From contig NZ_SUHQ01000025.1 in NCBI RefSeq assembly GCF_004962245.1, positions 1 to 64,000 on the forward strand: a stretch of 64,000 nt of DNA, written 5' to 3'. The translations under genes were made by a program, and so were the position numbers. The notes below the pieces were generated by a model. It saw only the letters and a program-made list of their open reading frames with translations. It made no database searches and was not told the origin of the DNA. Every line of letters begins with the position of its first letter. The stretch's first letter is position 1. The DNA comes from Mesorhizobium sp. (GTDB lineage: Bacteria; Pseudomonadota; Alphaproteobacteria; Rhizobiales; Rhizobiaceae). Of this stretch, positions 1-8,764 are shown piece after piece.

Positions 1-299
1 AGGTGCTGGAAGATCTTGCCCGCAGCGAAGGGATCTCGTTCGCGGACCTGAGAATATTCCTGGTGCTGCCGAGCAACGAGGCGGTCCGTCAGGCGGTCGA
101 GGCCGGCGCTGGGGCCACCATCATTTCGGAGCTCGTTGTCGCGCGCGCGGTCGCCGAAGGCAGCTTGCGGTCCGTGCCGATCGATCTGCCGAAGCGCGAT
201 TTCGCCATGATCACGCATCGTGACCGGCAGGCAAATCTGGCCCAGATGGCGCTCAAGGCGCATCTCGGCGCGAAGGCCGGCGAGACCGTCCGGGGGTAA
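1..299 (+). CDS. LysR-family transcriptional regulator, C-terminal part (partial)
   Basis: Only the last ~99 codons are present; the reading frame is open to the left edge and stops with TAA at 297-299. The protein matches the end of a LysR effector-binding domain: a segment with VRQAVEAGAGATIISE, the usual 'V..G.G...l....v' loop, then a hydrophobic strand, a 'G.L..vp.' turn and the closing 'hr.....a..af' helix. The helix-turn-helix and the effector pocket lie outside the window, so target and ligand cannot be inferred. It converges on the Hsp70 gene, with only 6 bases between the two stops. Confidence 0.8.
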   Translation, partial: VLEDLARSEGISFADLRIFLVLPSNEAVRQAVEAGAGATIISELVVARAVAEGSLRSVPIDLPKRDFAMITHRDRQANLAQMALKAHLGAKAGETVRG

Positions 300-305
300 G
301 CTGGA

Positions 306-1562
306 TCAGCCGAATTTCCGCTGCGCGTCGAGCGCCAGTCCAAGCCCGACCGAGCCGAACATGTCGCCTTCGATGACGGACGCTTGCGGCACCAGTGCCA
401 GGATCTGCTGCCTTGCCAGCGGGATGGCGGTCGATCCGCCGGTCAGGAACACCGCGGTGATGTCGGACGGTTTCACCTGCGCGTCGCGGATGGTCTCACC
501 AACCGTGGCAGTAACCCGTTCGATGTCCCTGTCGATTGTGGCGTTGAGCCCGGCGCGCGTAATTTCGGCCGCGAATTGCGCCCCCGGCAGCGCGACCACG
601 ACATCGGCGGACAATTGCTCCGTCAGCGCGATTTTCGCCTTTTCGACCAAGGCAGCCAGAGCATGCCCGTAGCGATGCTCGACGATGTGGATGAAACGGT
701 CGACCAGGTCGGCGCGTTCCGCCTCGTAGCGGATCTGGCGCAGATGCGTCATCGCCCGGGCGGTGTAGACCAGATTGATGCGCTGCCATGTCGCCAGATC
801 GATGAAGTAGCTGGCCGGCAAGTTGCGCTTGCCGTCCTTGGTCGAACTGAGGTAGCCGAGTTCAGGCATCACATGGGCGATGCTCAGCAGTCGGTCGAAA
901 TCGGTGCCGCCGATATGGATGCCTCGGCTCGCCAGAATGTCGTCCTTGCGATCGAGGGAGCGGGCGCGTTGCGGTGACACCCGCACGATCGAGAAATCGG
1001 ACGTGCCGCCGCCCATATCGACGATCAGCGCCAGTTCTTCCCGGGTTACCTTCTGTTCGTAATCGAGCGCTGCCGCGATCGGCTCGAACTGGAAGGCAAT
1101 ATGCTTGAAGCCCTGGATGCGGGCCGCGTTTTCGAGCTCACCTTCGGCCTTGGCATCGGCTCCGGTATCGTCGTCGACGAACTGCACCGGCCGGCCGAGC
1201 ACCACGCTCTCGACCACATCGCCGGCATCCTCTTCCAGCCTTTTCCTGAGATGACCGACGAACAGGCCGATGATCTCTGTAAAGGCGATCGACCGTGCCT
1301 TGATGCGCGTCTTTTCATGGACAAGCGAACTGCCGAGCACGCTCTTCAGCGAGCGCATCAGGCGGCCCTCGATGCTGTCGGTATAGTTGGCGATGGCGCG
1401 GCGCCCGAAATAGGTGCGGTTGTCCTCGAAGTTGAAGAACACGGCGCTGGGCAGTGTGAACTGGCCATCTTCCAGCGCCACCAGCCGCGGCTGCCCGTTC
1501 CTGATCACGCCCACAGTGGAGTTCGAAGTGCCGAAGTCGATACCGCCGAATGCTGGTCGCAT
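306..1562 (-). CDS. Hsp70-family chaperone, YegD-like
   Basis: A 418-residue protein with the actin/Hsp70 ATPase fold. Visible motifs are phosphate-1 GIDFGTSNSTVG (residues 7-18), phosphate-2 VDMGGGTSDFSIV (about 181-193) and the adenosine motif FLTGGSTAIP near 370. DnaK is ~640 residues; this protein ends soon after the nucleotide-binding domain and lacks the substrate-binding beta domain and helical lid. That is the architecture of the YegD family of Hsp70 relatives, whose clients are unknown. The ATG at 1560-1562 has an AGGA ribosome site on the minus strand. No DnaJ or GrpE gene is nearby, so it probably acts alone or with co-chaperones encoded elsewhere. Confidence 0.85.
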   Translation of the reverse strand: MRPAFGGIDFGTSNSTVGVIRNGQPRLVALEDGQFTLPSAVFFNFEDNRTYFGRRAIANYTDSIEGRLMRSLKSVLGSSLVHEKTRIKARSIAFTEIIGLFVGHLRKRLEEDAGDVVESVVLGRPVQFVDDDTGADAKAEGELENAARIQGFKHIAFQFEPIAAALDYEQKVTREELALIVDMGGGTSDFSIVRVSPQRARSLDRKDDILASRGIHIGGTDFDRLLSIAHVMPELGYLSSTKDGKRNLPASYFIDLATWQRINLVYTARAMTHLRQIRYEAERADLVDRFIHIVEHRYGHALAALVEKAKIALTEQLSADVVVALPGAQFAAEITRAGLNATIDRDIERVTATVGETIRDAQVKPSDITAVFLTGGSTAIPLARQQILALVPQASVIEGDMFGSVGLGLALDAQRKFG

Positions 1563-1669
1563 CGCAAATGTCCTGGTGATTTTGGGGGAGCAACAGCTCG
1601 TGTGCGGCCAAGCCGGGGGTCGCGATCTATCGCATACCCCTGAAAAGGGAAACCACTTTTATGAGAGCT

Positions 1670-2461
1670 TCAGTCTTTCCGGAAGACGAGCCTTCCGAGC
1701 CAACCTGTCAGCATGGCCAGCAACACGGCGAAGATACCGTAGAGGAAGGAATAGTCGTGGGCGACGCGGAAGATCGACTGTTCGAAACCGGACTTTCGGA
1801 TTTCGAGCTGGGCGGAGCTTTCCTTGATGAACAGGCCGCTTTTGAACAGGAACGCGCGTGCCTTGTGGGTGCCGACCGGAACATTGGGGGCAAGCCTGAC
1901 AGTGGCGCGAAACAGGTTCTGTGACAGGAACCGCACGCCGCCGACATTCTCACTGTAGAGGCCGGTCGCAGACTTGCGGTCACGCAGCGCTGCAGTGAAT
2001 TCCTGGATCGTCGCCGGACTGTCGGTGTCATCGGCCGGCTGCATGTAGAGGTTGGCGGCGCCGAGCGACAATTGCTTGTAACTGTTGGGATCGGTGACGT
2101 CCTGCAGTGGGCGCGTCGTCGCCACCGAATAGGACACCGGCACATTCTCGAACGTCTCTGACTCCAGATTGATCCAGACGCCGAGCACCCGGCCCTTGCG
2201 GCGCACGACGACGGGCCGGGCTGGGCCTTCCAGCACGACGATGACGTCGTAGCGCCCCTGGCGCGCGACGAGCGGGTCGGCATTTTCCAGTGAGCCGAAG
2301 ATGGTGAGGTCGGCACCGGAAAAGCCGGCGGTGATCGAGACATGGTCGGTGGACAGGCCGATCTGGATGTTTTCGGTCGGCGACGTCTGCGCTTTTCCTG
2401 GTGACGACGCAGCAAACAGCGACAGCGAGGCAACGGCCAAGAACGCCCTCAAGCCCGCCAT
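1670..2461 (-). CDS. TIGR02186-family membrane-anchored protein
   Basis: A 263-residue protein with an N-terminal signal peptide (hydrophobic core residues 4-20, cut probably near AAS/GKA), a long beta-rich extracytoplasmic part, and one transmembrane helix near the C-terminus (about 235-257) followed by a short basic tail (RLVFRKD). This matches TIGR02186, proteins of unknown function found beside TauE/SafE exporters in alphaproteobacteria. Its ATG overlaps the stop of the upstream exporter gene by one base (TGATG), so the two are translationally coupled. It is likely a periplasmic partner of the transporter; the role is inference. Confidence 0.75.
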   Translation of the reverse strand: MAGLRAFLAVASLSLFAASSPGKAQTSPTENIQIGLSTDHVSITAGFSGADLTIFGSLENADPLVARQGRYDVIVVLEGPARPVVVRRKGRVLGVWINLESETFENVPVSYSVATTRPLQDVTDPNSYKQLSLGAANLYMQPADDTDSPATIQEFTAALRDRKSATGLYSENVGGVRFLSQNLFRATVRLAPNVPVGTHKARAFLFKSGLFIKESSAQLEIRKSGFEQSIFRVAHDYSFLYGIFAVLLAMLTGWLGRLVFRKD

Positions 2462-3384
2462 CAGGTCAGATCCACGCCGGACAGGGAATAGAGGTTGGGC
2501 GGCGTTACGAACAGGTCGATGGCCAGCCGGATGGCGACCGCCAGCACCAGCAGTGCCAGCAGCGCCCTGAGTTGCTCGCCGCGCAGCCTTTGGCCGGCTT
2601 TGGCGCCGTATTGCGCGCCGGCGACACCGCCCGCCATCAACAGGAAGGCGAGCATGACGTCGACCGTCTGGTTGGTGGTGGCGTGGACCAGCGTGGTGTA
2701 GGCCGAGGTGAAGATGATCTGGAACAGCGAGGTGCCGATGACGACGTTGGTCGGCACCTTCAAGAGATAGATCAGCGCCGGCACCATGATGAAGCCGCCG
2801 CCGACGCCCATGATCGACGACAGGAAGCCGATGCCGGCGCCGAGGCCGAGCACCGGGATGACGCTGACGAAAAGCTTCGAGGCCCTGAACCGCATTTTCA
2901 GCGGCAAGCGGTGGATCCAGTTGTGCTGGCCGGACTTCTTCAGCACCGGTGCCGCTCCGCTGCGGGTGGCCCGCAGCGCATTGACGCTCTCGACCAGCAT
3001 CAGCCCGCCGACGGTGCCAAGCAGCACGACATAGAGCAGCGAGATGAACAGGTCGAGCTGGCCGAGCCGGCGCAAAAAGCCAAAGACAAAGATGCCGCCG
3101 GTGGAGCCGACGATACCGCCCGCCAAAAGCACCCCACCGAGCTTGAAGTCGAGCGTGCCGCGCTTCACATGCGACAACGCGCCGGAGAAGGAGGAGGCGA
3201 TGACTTGATTGGCGCCGGTGGCCACAGCGATCGCCGGCGGTATGTTGTAGAAAATCAGCAGCGGCGTGATGAGGAAGCCGCCGCCCACTCCGAACATGCC
3301 CGACAAGAAGCCCACCGCCGCGCCCATGGCCAGCAGCACGAAGATGTTGACGGAAATTTCCGCGATCGGGAGATAGATGCCCAC
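2461..3384 (-). CDS. sulfite exporter TauE/SafE family membrane protein
   Basis: A 307-residue polytopic protein with about eight hydrophobic helices and the two internally repeated motifs of TauE/SafE: GFLSGMFGVGGGFLITPLL near residue 25 and GFLSSIMGVGGGFIMVPAL near 187. A longer polar loop lies between the two halves. The family moves small organic or inorganic anions (sulfite, sulfoacetate and others) across the inner membrane; the substrate here cannot be read from sequence. It is first of a two-gene operon with the TIGR02186 protein. The upstream region to 3576 carries no gene. Confidence 0.85.
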   Translation of the reverse strand: MGIYLPIAEISVNIFVLLAMGAAVGFLSGMFGVGGGFLITPLLIFYNIPPAIAVATGANQVIASSFSGALSHVKRGTLDFKLGGVLLAGGIVGSTGGIFVFGFLRRLGQLDLFISLLYVVLLGTVGGLMLVESVNALRATRSGAAPVLKKSGQHNWIHRLPLKMRFRASKLFVSVIPVLGLGAGIGFLSSIMGVGGGFIMVPALIYLLKVPTNVVIGTSLFQIIFTSAYTTLVHATTNQTVDVMLAFLLMAGGVAGAQYGAKAGQRLRGEQLRALLALLVLAVAIRLAIDLFVTPPNLYSLSGVDLT

Positions 3385-3576
3385 CCGTCAGTCTCGATCA
3401 GTTTGCCTCTCGGCGAATGCAACCGTTGCGGGCATTTCGCGCCAAAAAGCCTATCTCGTTCTTGCGCCGGCCGGGTAGCGAAGTCAAACCACGCCACGCC
3501 GCCGAAACAAAAAACAACTCAATCAGTTAACAGGCAAATGTGTGGCAAGGGCGTCGCGGAAGCGACGCATCTGCCG

Positions 3577-6500
3577 TTATTTGCGCGCAAGCAGCGCCTT
3601 GACCAGTTTTTCGTCGACCGCCCCCGTCGCCTTCATGTCGTTGTCGGTCTGGAAAGCCACGATGGCGTTCTTGGTTTTCTGGCCCATCACACCGTCGGCA
3701 TTGCCGGCCTCATAGCCGTTCTTGTTGAGAATGCGCTGGATGTTCTGAACCGCCTTCTTCATGTCGATGCCGGCGGTTGTCTGCGGCGTGCCGTCCTGCC
3801 ACGATTCGGGAATGTCGGCCGAATTGGCCGCGGGATCGAGCGGCTTTGCCTTCCACAGTTCGGCGGCGGCGCGCGCGCGTTCGAGCTGCTCGGGCCTGAG
3901 CGCATTGGCGATCTCGTCACGCTTTGCCGCTGCGTCCTTGTCGCCGGTCTTGGCGACGAGGGCGAACCACTTGTAGGATTCCTCGAGATTCTGCTTCATG
4001 CCGACGCCCTTCGCCGCCAGGATGCCGAGATTGAACTGGCTGTCCTTGACGCCGAGATCGGCGGCCGCCTGGAACCAGTGCGCGGCCGATTCATTGTCGG
4101 TCACGCCGTCCGCCGCCATGGCAAAGAGCACGGCGAGATTGTGCATGGCGCTGGCGTTGCCCTGCTCCGCGGCGAGTTGGTACCAGGTCTTCGCCTTCTT
4201 GACGTCGCGCGCGACGCCGATGCCCTTCTCATAGAAATTGCCGATGCGGTATTCCGCCGGTGCGAAGCCGAGCTCGGCGGCCTTCTCATACCATTTGGCG
4301 GCCGCTGCCATGTCTTGCTTGACGCCGCGCGATTCGGCGTAGCGCGAGCCGATCTCGAACAACGCCTTGGCATCGCCGTCGGCCGCTGCGTCACGCAAGG
4401 CAGCCGGGCCGGCGTCAGCTGGAATGTCCATCTTGGCAGTTGCCGCCGTCGAAGCATCTGTGGGCATAACCGTGCCGGTCATGTCCGGGGCCGTATCTCG
4501 GGCCGCCGCAGTGTGGGCCGGCGCTGCGGCCACTGGGTCGGTGTCCGGTTCCCAAGGTGCCGAGGCTGTTGCGTCCGCCGCCGGATCGGGCGACGCTGTT
4601 GAAGCCATGGGCGCAGGAACAGGTTCGGCCTCAGGGCCCGTGTCCATCGGCGGTTCGGCGTCCATCGCAGTTTCGGGGGCCGACGGGGCGGCGAGGGCGG
4701 TCTGCGCCGGCATGTCGTCCTCGGCTACCGGTTCGGAGGGCTCGGCCTCCCGGACGACGCGGGCCGGTGCGCTGTCCCGGCCTGCAGTTTGCGCGTCCGT
4801 CTTCGGCCCGGTATTGGTATCGGCCGACGCGGTATCCGCCGGCTGCGCGGCCACGATCGGCGCCGCGTCGTTGCTGGCTATTTCGACGGGATCGGAGAAA
4901 AAGGCCTTGCCCAGCTGCAGGCCGGCGAGCGCCAGCATGATTGCGGCGGCCGCCATCAGGATCGGCTTGCGCCGCGCCTTGAGCAGGTCGCCAATCCTGA
5001 GCGCCTTCACCGGGCCGCTCATCGTCGATTGCCGCTTGAGAGCGTCGGCCTCGGCGGCCGCTGCTTGCGCCGCGCGTCTGGCTGCGGCGATGAAGTCGGA
5101 TTTCGATGCATCGGCATCGCCGGTCCTGACGGGCGGTCCGCGTTCGTCGCGCACGCGTTTCATGATGGCGTTGAGGTCGGGTGGGCCGGAGCCGGGCTCC
5201 AGCGGCCGGTTGGCAAGCTTCGGATCCAGCGGCTCGTCGAGATCGGTACTCGGTATCTCGACATCAGGCGCCGAGCCGGCAGACGGCGGAACGTCCGCTT
5301 CCTTCTTGCCCTTGAAGGCGCGCGCCAGTTCGCCGAGCATCGACTTTCGGCCGCCGCTCTGCTCGCTTCTCTCTGGTGACGTGTCGGAGCCAAGCGCCGC
5401 CATCGCCGCGGCCGCAGCGGCTTCGGCCGGCGTGCGCGGGCTTGGCTCGTTGCGCATGATGGCTGCGGCATGGCTGTCGAGGTCGGCCATGTCCCCCGTC
5501 AGCGGCAGTGGCTGGTCGATATCCATGGACGGCGCGTTCCGAACGGCCATCTTTGACGGTCGCACGCCGCGCCAGCTGTCCGGCGCGGCAGGTTGCGCAT
5601 TCAGAAGTTCGCTCACCACATCGGTCGGCTCGCTGGTTTCCAGCGACCCCAGTCGGTCGACGATCTTGAGCAACGTGTCGTGGATGGCCTCGAAAGTCCT
5701 CGAATTGCGCTCGTCGGAACGGCGCGTCAGTGCTTCCAGCGTCTTCAGATCCTGGGCGAGGCCGGAAACGGCCGCCGTATTGGCGCTGGAGTCGGCCAGC
5801 GAACGGACGGCGCTCTCGGCTGCCTCGCGCGCCGCGCTGAGGATGGAATCGCGGGTTCCAGCCAGGGATTTCTCGATCTCGTTGAGACGCGGGCTGATGT
5901 CCTCGAACTCCGGCAGTGGCGTGCCGGGTTTCGAAAGATGCGCCGACAGACCCGCGACCTGCGCTTCCAGGCTGCGGATCAGGGCCGGGTCGATTCCGGC
6001 GACTTGTGCCGCGGACGAATCCAGCCGGCTTGAAATGTCTTCGAGCCGGCTTTCCAGACCACGGATCGCCGCTTCGCCCGCGGGATCGGGAACGCGCGCT
6101 TCCATACGCTTGGCCAGCGCGCTGAAACGGGCGTCGATGGCGTCCATGATGCCGGCGCCGTCGACCTGCGGCATGCGCTGGTCCAGTCTGTCGGCGACTT
6201 CGTCCAGCCGGCGCTCGAGATCGCGAAACAGCATGTTGCCTTGTTCGATCGCGTCGCCCTGGCGTCGCTCCAGCATGCTGGACAGCACGTCGAAACGCTG
6301 TTCCAGCCCCTGGAAAATATAGTCGGCATCCGGCATGGCAGGTGCCCGGTCGATCTTGTCGGCAATAAGCGCGATCTGCTTGTCGAGCCGCTCCATTGCC
6401 TGCTCAGGCAGATTGGCCCGGCCGGCAAGATCGTCGACCCGGCTCGACAGCATGTTGAGGCGATCGATGACCTCGCCGCTCGGGGGAACCTGCGTGACTT

Positions 6501-7500
6501 CCTCGATCTGTTGGGCAAGCGAGGCGATCCGCTTCTCGATGCGCTCGAAGGGTTCCGGGTCGAACGAATTGGCCTGCGCGACAACCGTCGAGGCGACGAT
6601 GGCGCGGGAAATCTCATCCAGCCGCTCGTCGATCATGCCGAATGTGCCGCTGCCGCGATTGTCCTGCTGACTGGCGAAATGATCGACGGCGCTGGCAAGC
6701 GTGCGGACCTTGTCTTCGAGTGAACGCAGCGACAGCGATTCCGGCAAATTGTTGACGGCATTGCTGATCTGTTCGAGCCGGTCGGTCAGCATCGAAAAGC
6801 CGGGCGCGTCCGACCGCTTGCGCTGATCGGCATCGACGCGGTCCTCGAAAGCGGTCCAGCGGCGGTCGAAATCGTCCCAGCGGCGGCCGACCGCCTGCAC
6901 GCTCTCCTCGCGCGCCAGCGTATCGAGCGCTGTCTTGACCTGCTCCAGCTCGAGCCGAAGCATGTTGACGCTTCTGTCGTCGCTCTTTTCGGCCAGCGTC
7001 TGGATGGCGCCGGAAAGCCGCTCGAACTCGACGCTGAGTTCGGCGCTGCCTTTGCTGCCACCCGACTGGCCGCCCGGCTGAGCGCCTGCCTGGAAAGCCC
7101 GCTCGATGTCTTTGCGCAGCGCTTCGAATTCGCGCTGCAAGCCAGCGGTCATCTGGTGGCGCAATTCCTCGCGCAGGCCGCGCAATTCGCCGGCGATCTT
7201 GCCAACTACGGCGACGCTGTCTTCCTGGCCGCGCACACGGTCGATGTCGCGGGCGATCGCCTGGTAGTTCTGGTCGAAGGCAGCCGGCGCCGGGCTTTTC
7301 GGCGGCCGCGCGGGGCGTGGATCCTCATAGGGCCGGGCGCTTGCATAGCGTGGATCGGGACGCTCGCTCAGGTCCTCGCGCGTCCGCTCCAGCCGCTGCT
7401 CCAGTGTTTCCAGGGAACGGTTGAGCTGTTCAAGCGTGGTGTGCGACCTGCGCTGCCTGCCGGCGTTGAGTGTATCGAGATAGGACCGCTTGCTGTTCAT
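3577..7500 (-). CDS. podJ: PodJ-like polarity protein: coiled coils, TM helix, Sel1 repeats, peptidoglycan-binding domain
   Basis: A 1307-residue protein starting MNSKRSYLDTLNAGRQRR; an in-frame upstream ATG at 7629 is less likely because the intervening 43 residues are uncharacteristic. Residues ~20-700 are polar, with repeated heptad-like segments of 'L..RLD.I...L' type (coiled coils). A proline/serine-rich linker follows, then one transmembrane helix (about 845-870) preceded by a basic patch. The periplasmic part has a low-complexity Ala/Pro/Asp stretch, four Sel1/TPR-like repeats (about 1040-1190; e.g. AAKWYEKAAELG) and a C-terminal peptidoglycan-binding domain (about 1243-1307). This order matches PodJ of Caulobacter and Rhizobiales, a new-pole organiser. 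The assignment rests on architecture. Confidence 0.8.
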   Translation of the reverse strand: MNSKRSYLDTLNAGRQRRSHTTLEQLNRSLETLEQRLERTREDLSERPDPRYASARPYEDPRPARPPKSPAPAAFDQNYQAIARDIDRVRGQEDSVAVVGKIAGELRGLREELRHQMTAGLQREFEALRKDIERAFQAGAQPGGQSGGSKGSAELSVEFERLSGAIQTLAEKSDDRSVNMLRLELEQVKTALDTLAREESVQAVGRRWDDFDRRWTAFEDRVDADQRKRSDAPGFSMLTDRLEQISNAVNNLPESLSLRSLEDKVRTLASAVDHFASQQDNRGSGTFGMIDERLDEISRAIVASTVVAQANSFDPEPFERIEKRIASLAQQIEEVTQVPPSGEVIDRLNMLSSRVDDLAGRANLPEQAMERLDKQIALIADKIDRAPAMPDADYIFQGLEQRFDVLSSMLERRQGDAIEQGNMLFRDLERRLDEVADRLDQRMPQVDGAGIMDAIDARFSALAKRMEARVPDPAGEAAIRGLESRLEDISSRLDSSAAQVAGIDPALIRSLEAQVAGLSAHLSKPGTPLPEFEDISPRLNEIEKSLAGTRDSILSAAREAAESAVRSLADSSANTAAVSGLAQDLKTLEALTRRSDERNSRTFEAIHDTLLKIVDRLGSLETSEPTDVVSELLNAQPAAPDSWRGVRPSKMAVRNAPSMDIDQPLPLTGDMADLDSHAAAIMRNEPSPRTPAEAAAAAAMAALGSDTSPERSEQSGGRKSMLGELARAFKGKKEADVPPSAGSAPDVEIPSTDLDEPLDPKLANRPLEPGSGPPDLNAIMKRVRDERGPPVRTGDADASKSDFIAAARRAAQAAAAEADALKRQSTMSGPVKALRIGDLLKARRKPILMAAAAIMLALAGLQLGKAFFSDPVEIASNDAAPIVAAQPADTASADTNTGPKTDAQTAGRDSAPARVVREAEPSEPVAEDDMPAQTALAAPSAPETAMDAEPPMDTGPEAEPVPAPMASTASPDPAADATASAPWEPDTDPVAAAPAHTAAARDTAPDMTGTVMPTDASTAATAKMDIPADAGPAALRDAAADGDAKALFEIGSRYAESRGVKQDMAAAAKWYEKAAELGFAPAEYRIGNFYEKGIGVARDVKKAKTWYQLAAEQGNASAMHNLAVLFAMAADGVTDNESAAHWFQAAADLGVKDSQFNLGILAAKGVGMKQNLEESYKWFALVAKTGDKDAAAKRDEIANALRPEQLERARAAAELWKAKPLDPAANSADIPESWQDGTPQTTAGIDMKKAVQNIQRILNKNGYEAGNADGVMGQKTKNAIVAFQTDNDMKATGAVDEKLVKALLARK

Positions 7501-7852
7501 CGATGCGCCCGTTTCAGAATTACTGGGTCCGTCTGTTGCTGGCTTGTGACCAGTTTCCCAAAGTCCTGCCGGAAACGAAGGCGGCCGCGCGGCTTTGCTG
7601 CGGTGGAAGACGAACTTCCCGGGTTTCACCCCGCGCTCCGAAAAACCGTGAAAAAATTCGCTACAGGATAAACACGGGTAACCGACATGCGCACATTTCG
7701 CCCAACGTGGTAAACAACGCGTTAACCAAACTTAAGAAGTTGCAACTTGTTGGCGGACCACCTAAACGCCGCCGGGTCATGTGCTGGCGGATGCGGCAAA
7801 AAGCTCCTCCCGCACAACGCCCTTGCTTCGTGAGGCGGCTATCGGTATAGAA
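7501..7852. other. long intergenic region upstream of the podJ-like gene and the MerR gene
   Basis: Non-coding space between two divergent genes. It is more AT-rich around 7650-7740 than its surroundings. A TTAA-N6-TTAA element at 7722-7735 resembles a CtrA half-site pair but has a 6-base rather than the usual 7-base spacer. No RNA gene or conserved ORF is recognisable. The MerR operator starts at 7853. Confidence 0.5.
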
Positions 7853-7869
7853 TTGACGTAAACGTAAAG
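7853..7869. promoter_or_regulatory. probable MerR/LiuR-type operator upstream of the regulator gene
   Basis: TTGACGTAAACGTAAAG reads as an imperfect palindrome TTgACGT-AA-ACGTaAA. The same core occurs in the long palindrome before the acyl-CoA dehydrogenase gene (8644-8675). It lies ~128 bases upstream of the MerR start, which suggests autoregulation. Pattern seen directly; function inferred. Confidence 0.65.
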
Positions 7870-7996
7870 GGTGCACAGACCGTGCCGTTTGCGATTTTGT
7901 TTGTTGAAACCACGACTGGAAGCACGCCCCTGCTTCCACTCAGGCGACGCAAAGGTCCGGGACCGCGACGCCACCAGACGGGGAAAGCCAGTGACC

Positions 7997-8455
7997 ATGA
8001 AACTTGTTTCGCCCGGCGAAGCCGCGGCCAATACCAATATGTCTGATAAAGCCGGCGAGGATCTTGTCCGCATCGGCGAGATGGCCAAGAAATACGGAGT
8101 AACGCTGCGCACGCTGCGTTTCTACGAGGACAAGGGCCTTCTCAATCCGCAACGCGACGGCTCGACCCGTCTCTATACGCGCCGCGACAAGGCGAGGCTG
8201 AAGCTGATCCTGCTCGGCCGCAAGGTCGGCTTCTCGCTGCGCGACGTCAAGCAGATGATGGATCTATACGACCCGACCGGCTCCAACACCAAGCAGTTGC
8301 GGCTGGCGCTCGACAAGTCGGAGAAGCAGCTTGCCCGCCTGCAGAAGCAGCGGGCGCTGATCGAAGAAGCCATCAACGAGTTGAGCAACTCGATGGCGGC
8401 GGTGCGCCAGATGCTGGCCGAGCGTTCGGCGCCGCAGGCCAGCGCCGCCGGATAA
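7997..8455 (+). CDS. MerR-family transcriptional regulator, LiuR-like
   Basis: A 152-residue regulator. The winged helix-turn-helix begins at about residue 22 with VRIGEMAKKYGVTLRTLRFYEDKGLL, then a wing with RLYTRRDKARLKLILLGRKVGFSL and a C-terminal dimerisation coiled coil (about 95-140). No cysteine or metal-binding loop is present, so it is not a metal sensor. The wing and the following LYDPTG motif resemble LiuR, which senses acyl-CoA intermediates and controls branched-chain amino acid or fatty acid breakdown. I chose ATG 7997; in-frame GTG 7991 and ATG 8039 are alternatives. Matching palindromes before this gene and before the downstream operon suggest it controls both. Confidence 0.85.
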   Translation: MKLVSPGEAAANTNMSDKAGEDLVRIGEMAKKYGVTLRTLRFYEDKGLLNPQRDGSTRLYTRRDKARLKLILLGRKVGFSLRDVKQMMDLYDPTGSNTKQLRLALDKSEKQLARLQKQRALIEEAINELSNSMAAVRQMLAERSAPQASAAG

Positions 8456-8497
8456 TTTGACCTCGCCGGCTTCCGGTCAACCGCCTTCTGACGAATA

Positions 8498-8527
8498 AGA
8501 GCCGCGTAGCCTTGGCCGCGCGGCTCT
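8498..8527 (+). terminator. hairpin downstream of the MerR gene
   Basis: AGAGCCGCG at 8498-8506 pairs with CGCGGCTCT at 8519-8527 across a 12-base loop, ~40 bases after the MerR stop. There is no clear T-run, so termination is likely weak or Rho-assisted. Otherwise the stretch 8456-8643 holds nothing recognisable. Confidence 0.5.
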
Positions 8528-8643
8528 ATTGCGTTGTCTTCCGACTGCGTCGGGAAGAAGCCATTTCAATCTGTTCCGCACTGGCTTCAAGGGCGTAGCG
8601 CCGCTACGCTCCGAGGCGAGGCATCAGGAAATTTGTCGCATCA

Positions 8644-8675
8644 AAAAATTGACGTTTACGCAAACGTCAATTTTT
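8644..8675. promoter_or_regulatory. long palindromic operator before the beta-oxidation operon
   Basis: Two perfect 14-base arms, AAAAATTGACGTTT (8644-8657) and its complement (8662-8675), flank a 4-base centre ACGC. It contains two overlapping versions of the TTGACGT-N2-ACG element found before the MerR gene. It ends 89 bases before the first acyl-CoA dehydrogenase start. Most likely the MerR regulator binds here; a bare transcript hairpin is a less likely reading, since there is no gene directly upstream. Confidence 0.7.
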
Positions 8676-8764
8676 GTTATCCGACCTGAACATTGGTCCG
8701 CATGCTGCCCCGACGTCATTTTGGGGCTTGATTCCGGGCCAAGTCCGCATGGTGGAGGAAAAGC

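Noticed and set aside
2401..4602. 733-codon open frame on the plus strand
   Set aside because: It is antisense to the exporter and PodJ-like genes, its residues are His/Gln/Arg-rich without family motifs, and the opposite-strand genes are clearly real. High-GC DNA gives such frames.
4367..6322. 651-codon open frame on the plus strand
   Set aside because: Antisense to the coiled-coil part of the PodJ-like gene; very rich in Ser/Ala/Arg with no recognisable domain.
7722..7735. CtrA binding site upstream of the PodJ-like gene
   Set aside because: The TTAA halves are separated by 6 instead of 7 bases. It is noted in the intergenic entry but not called as a regulatory site.
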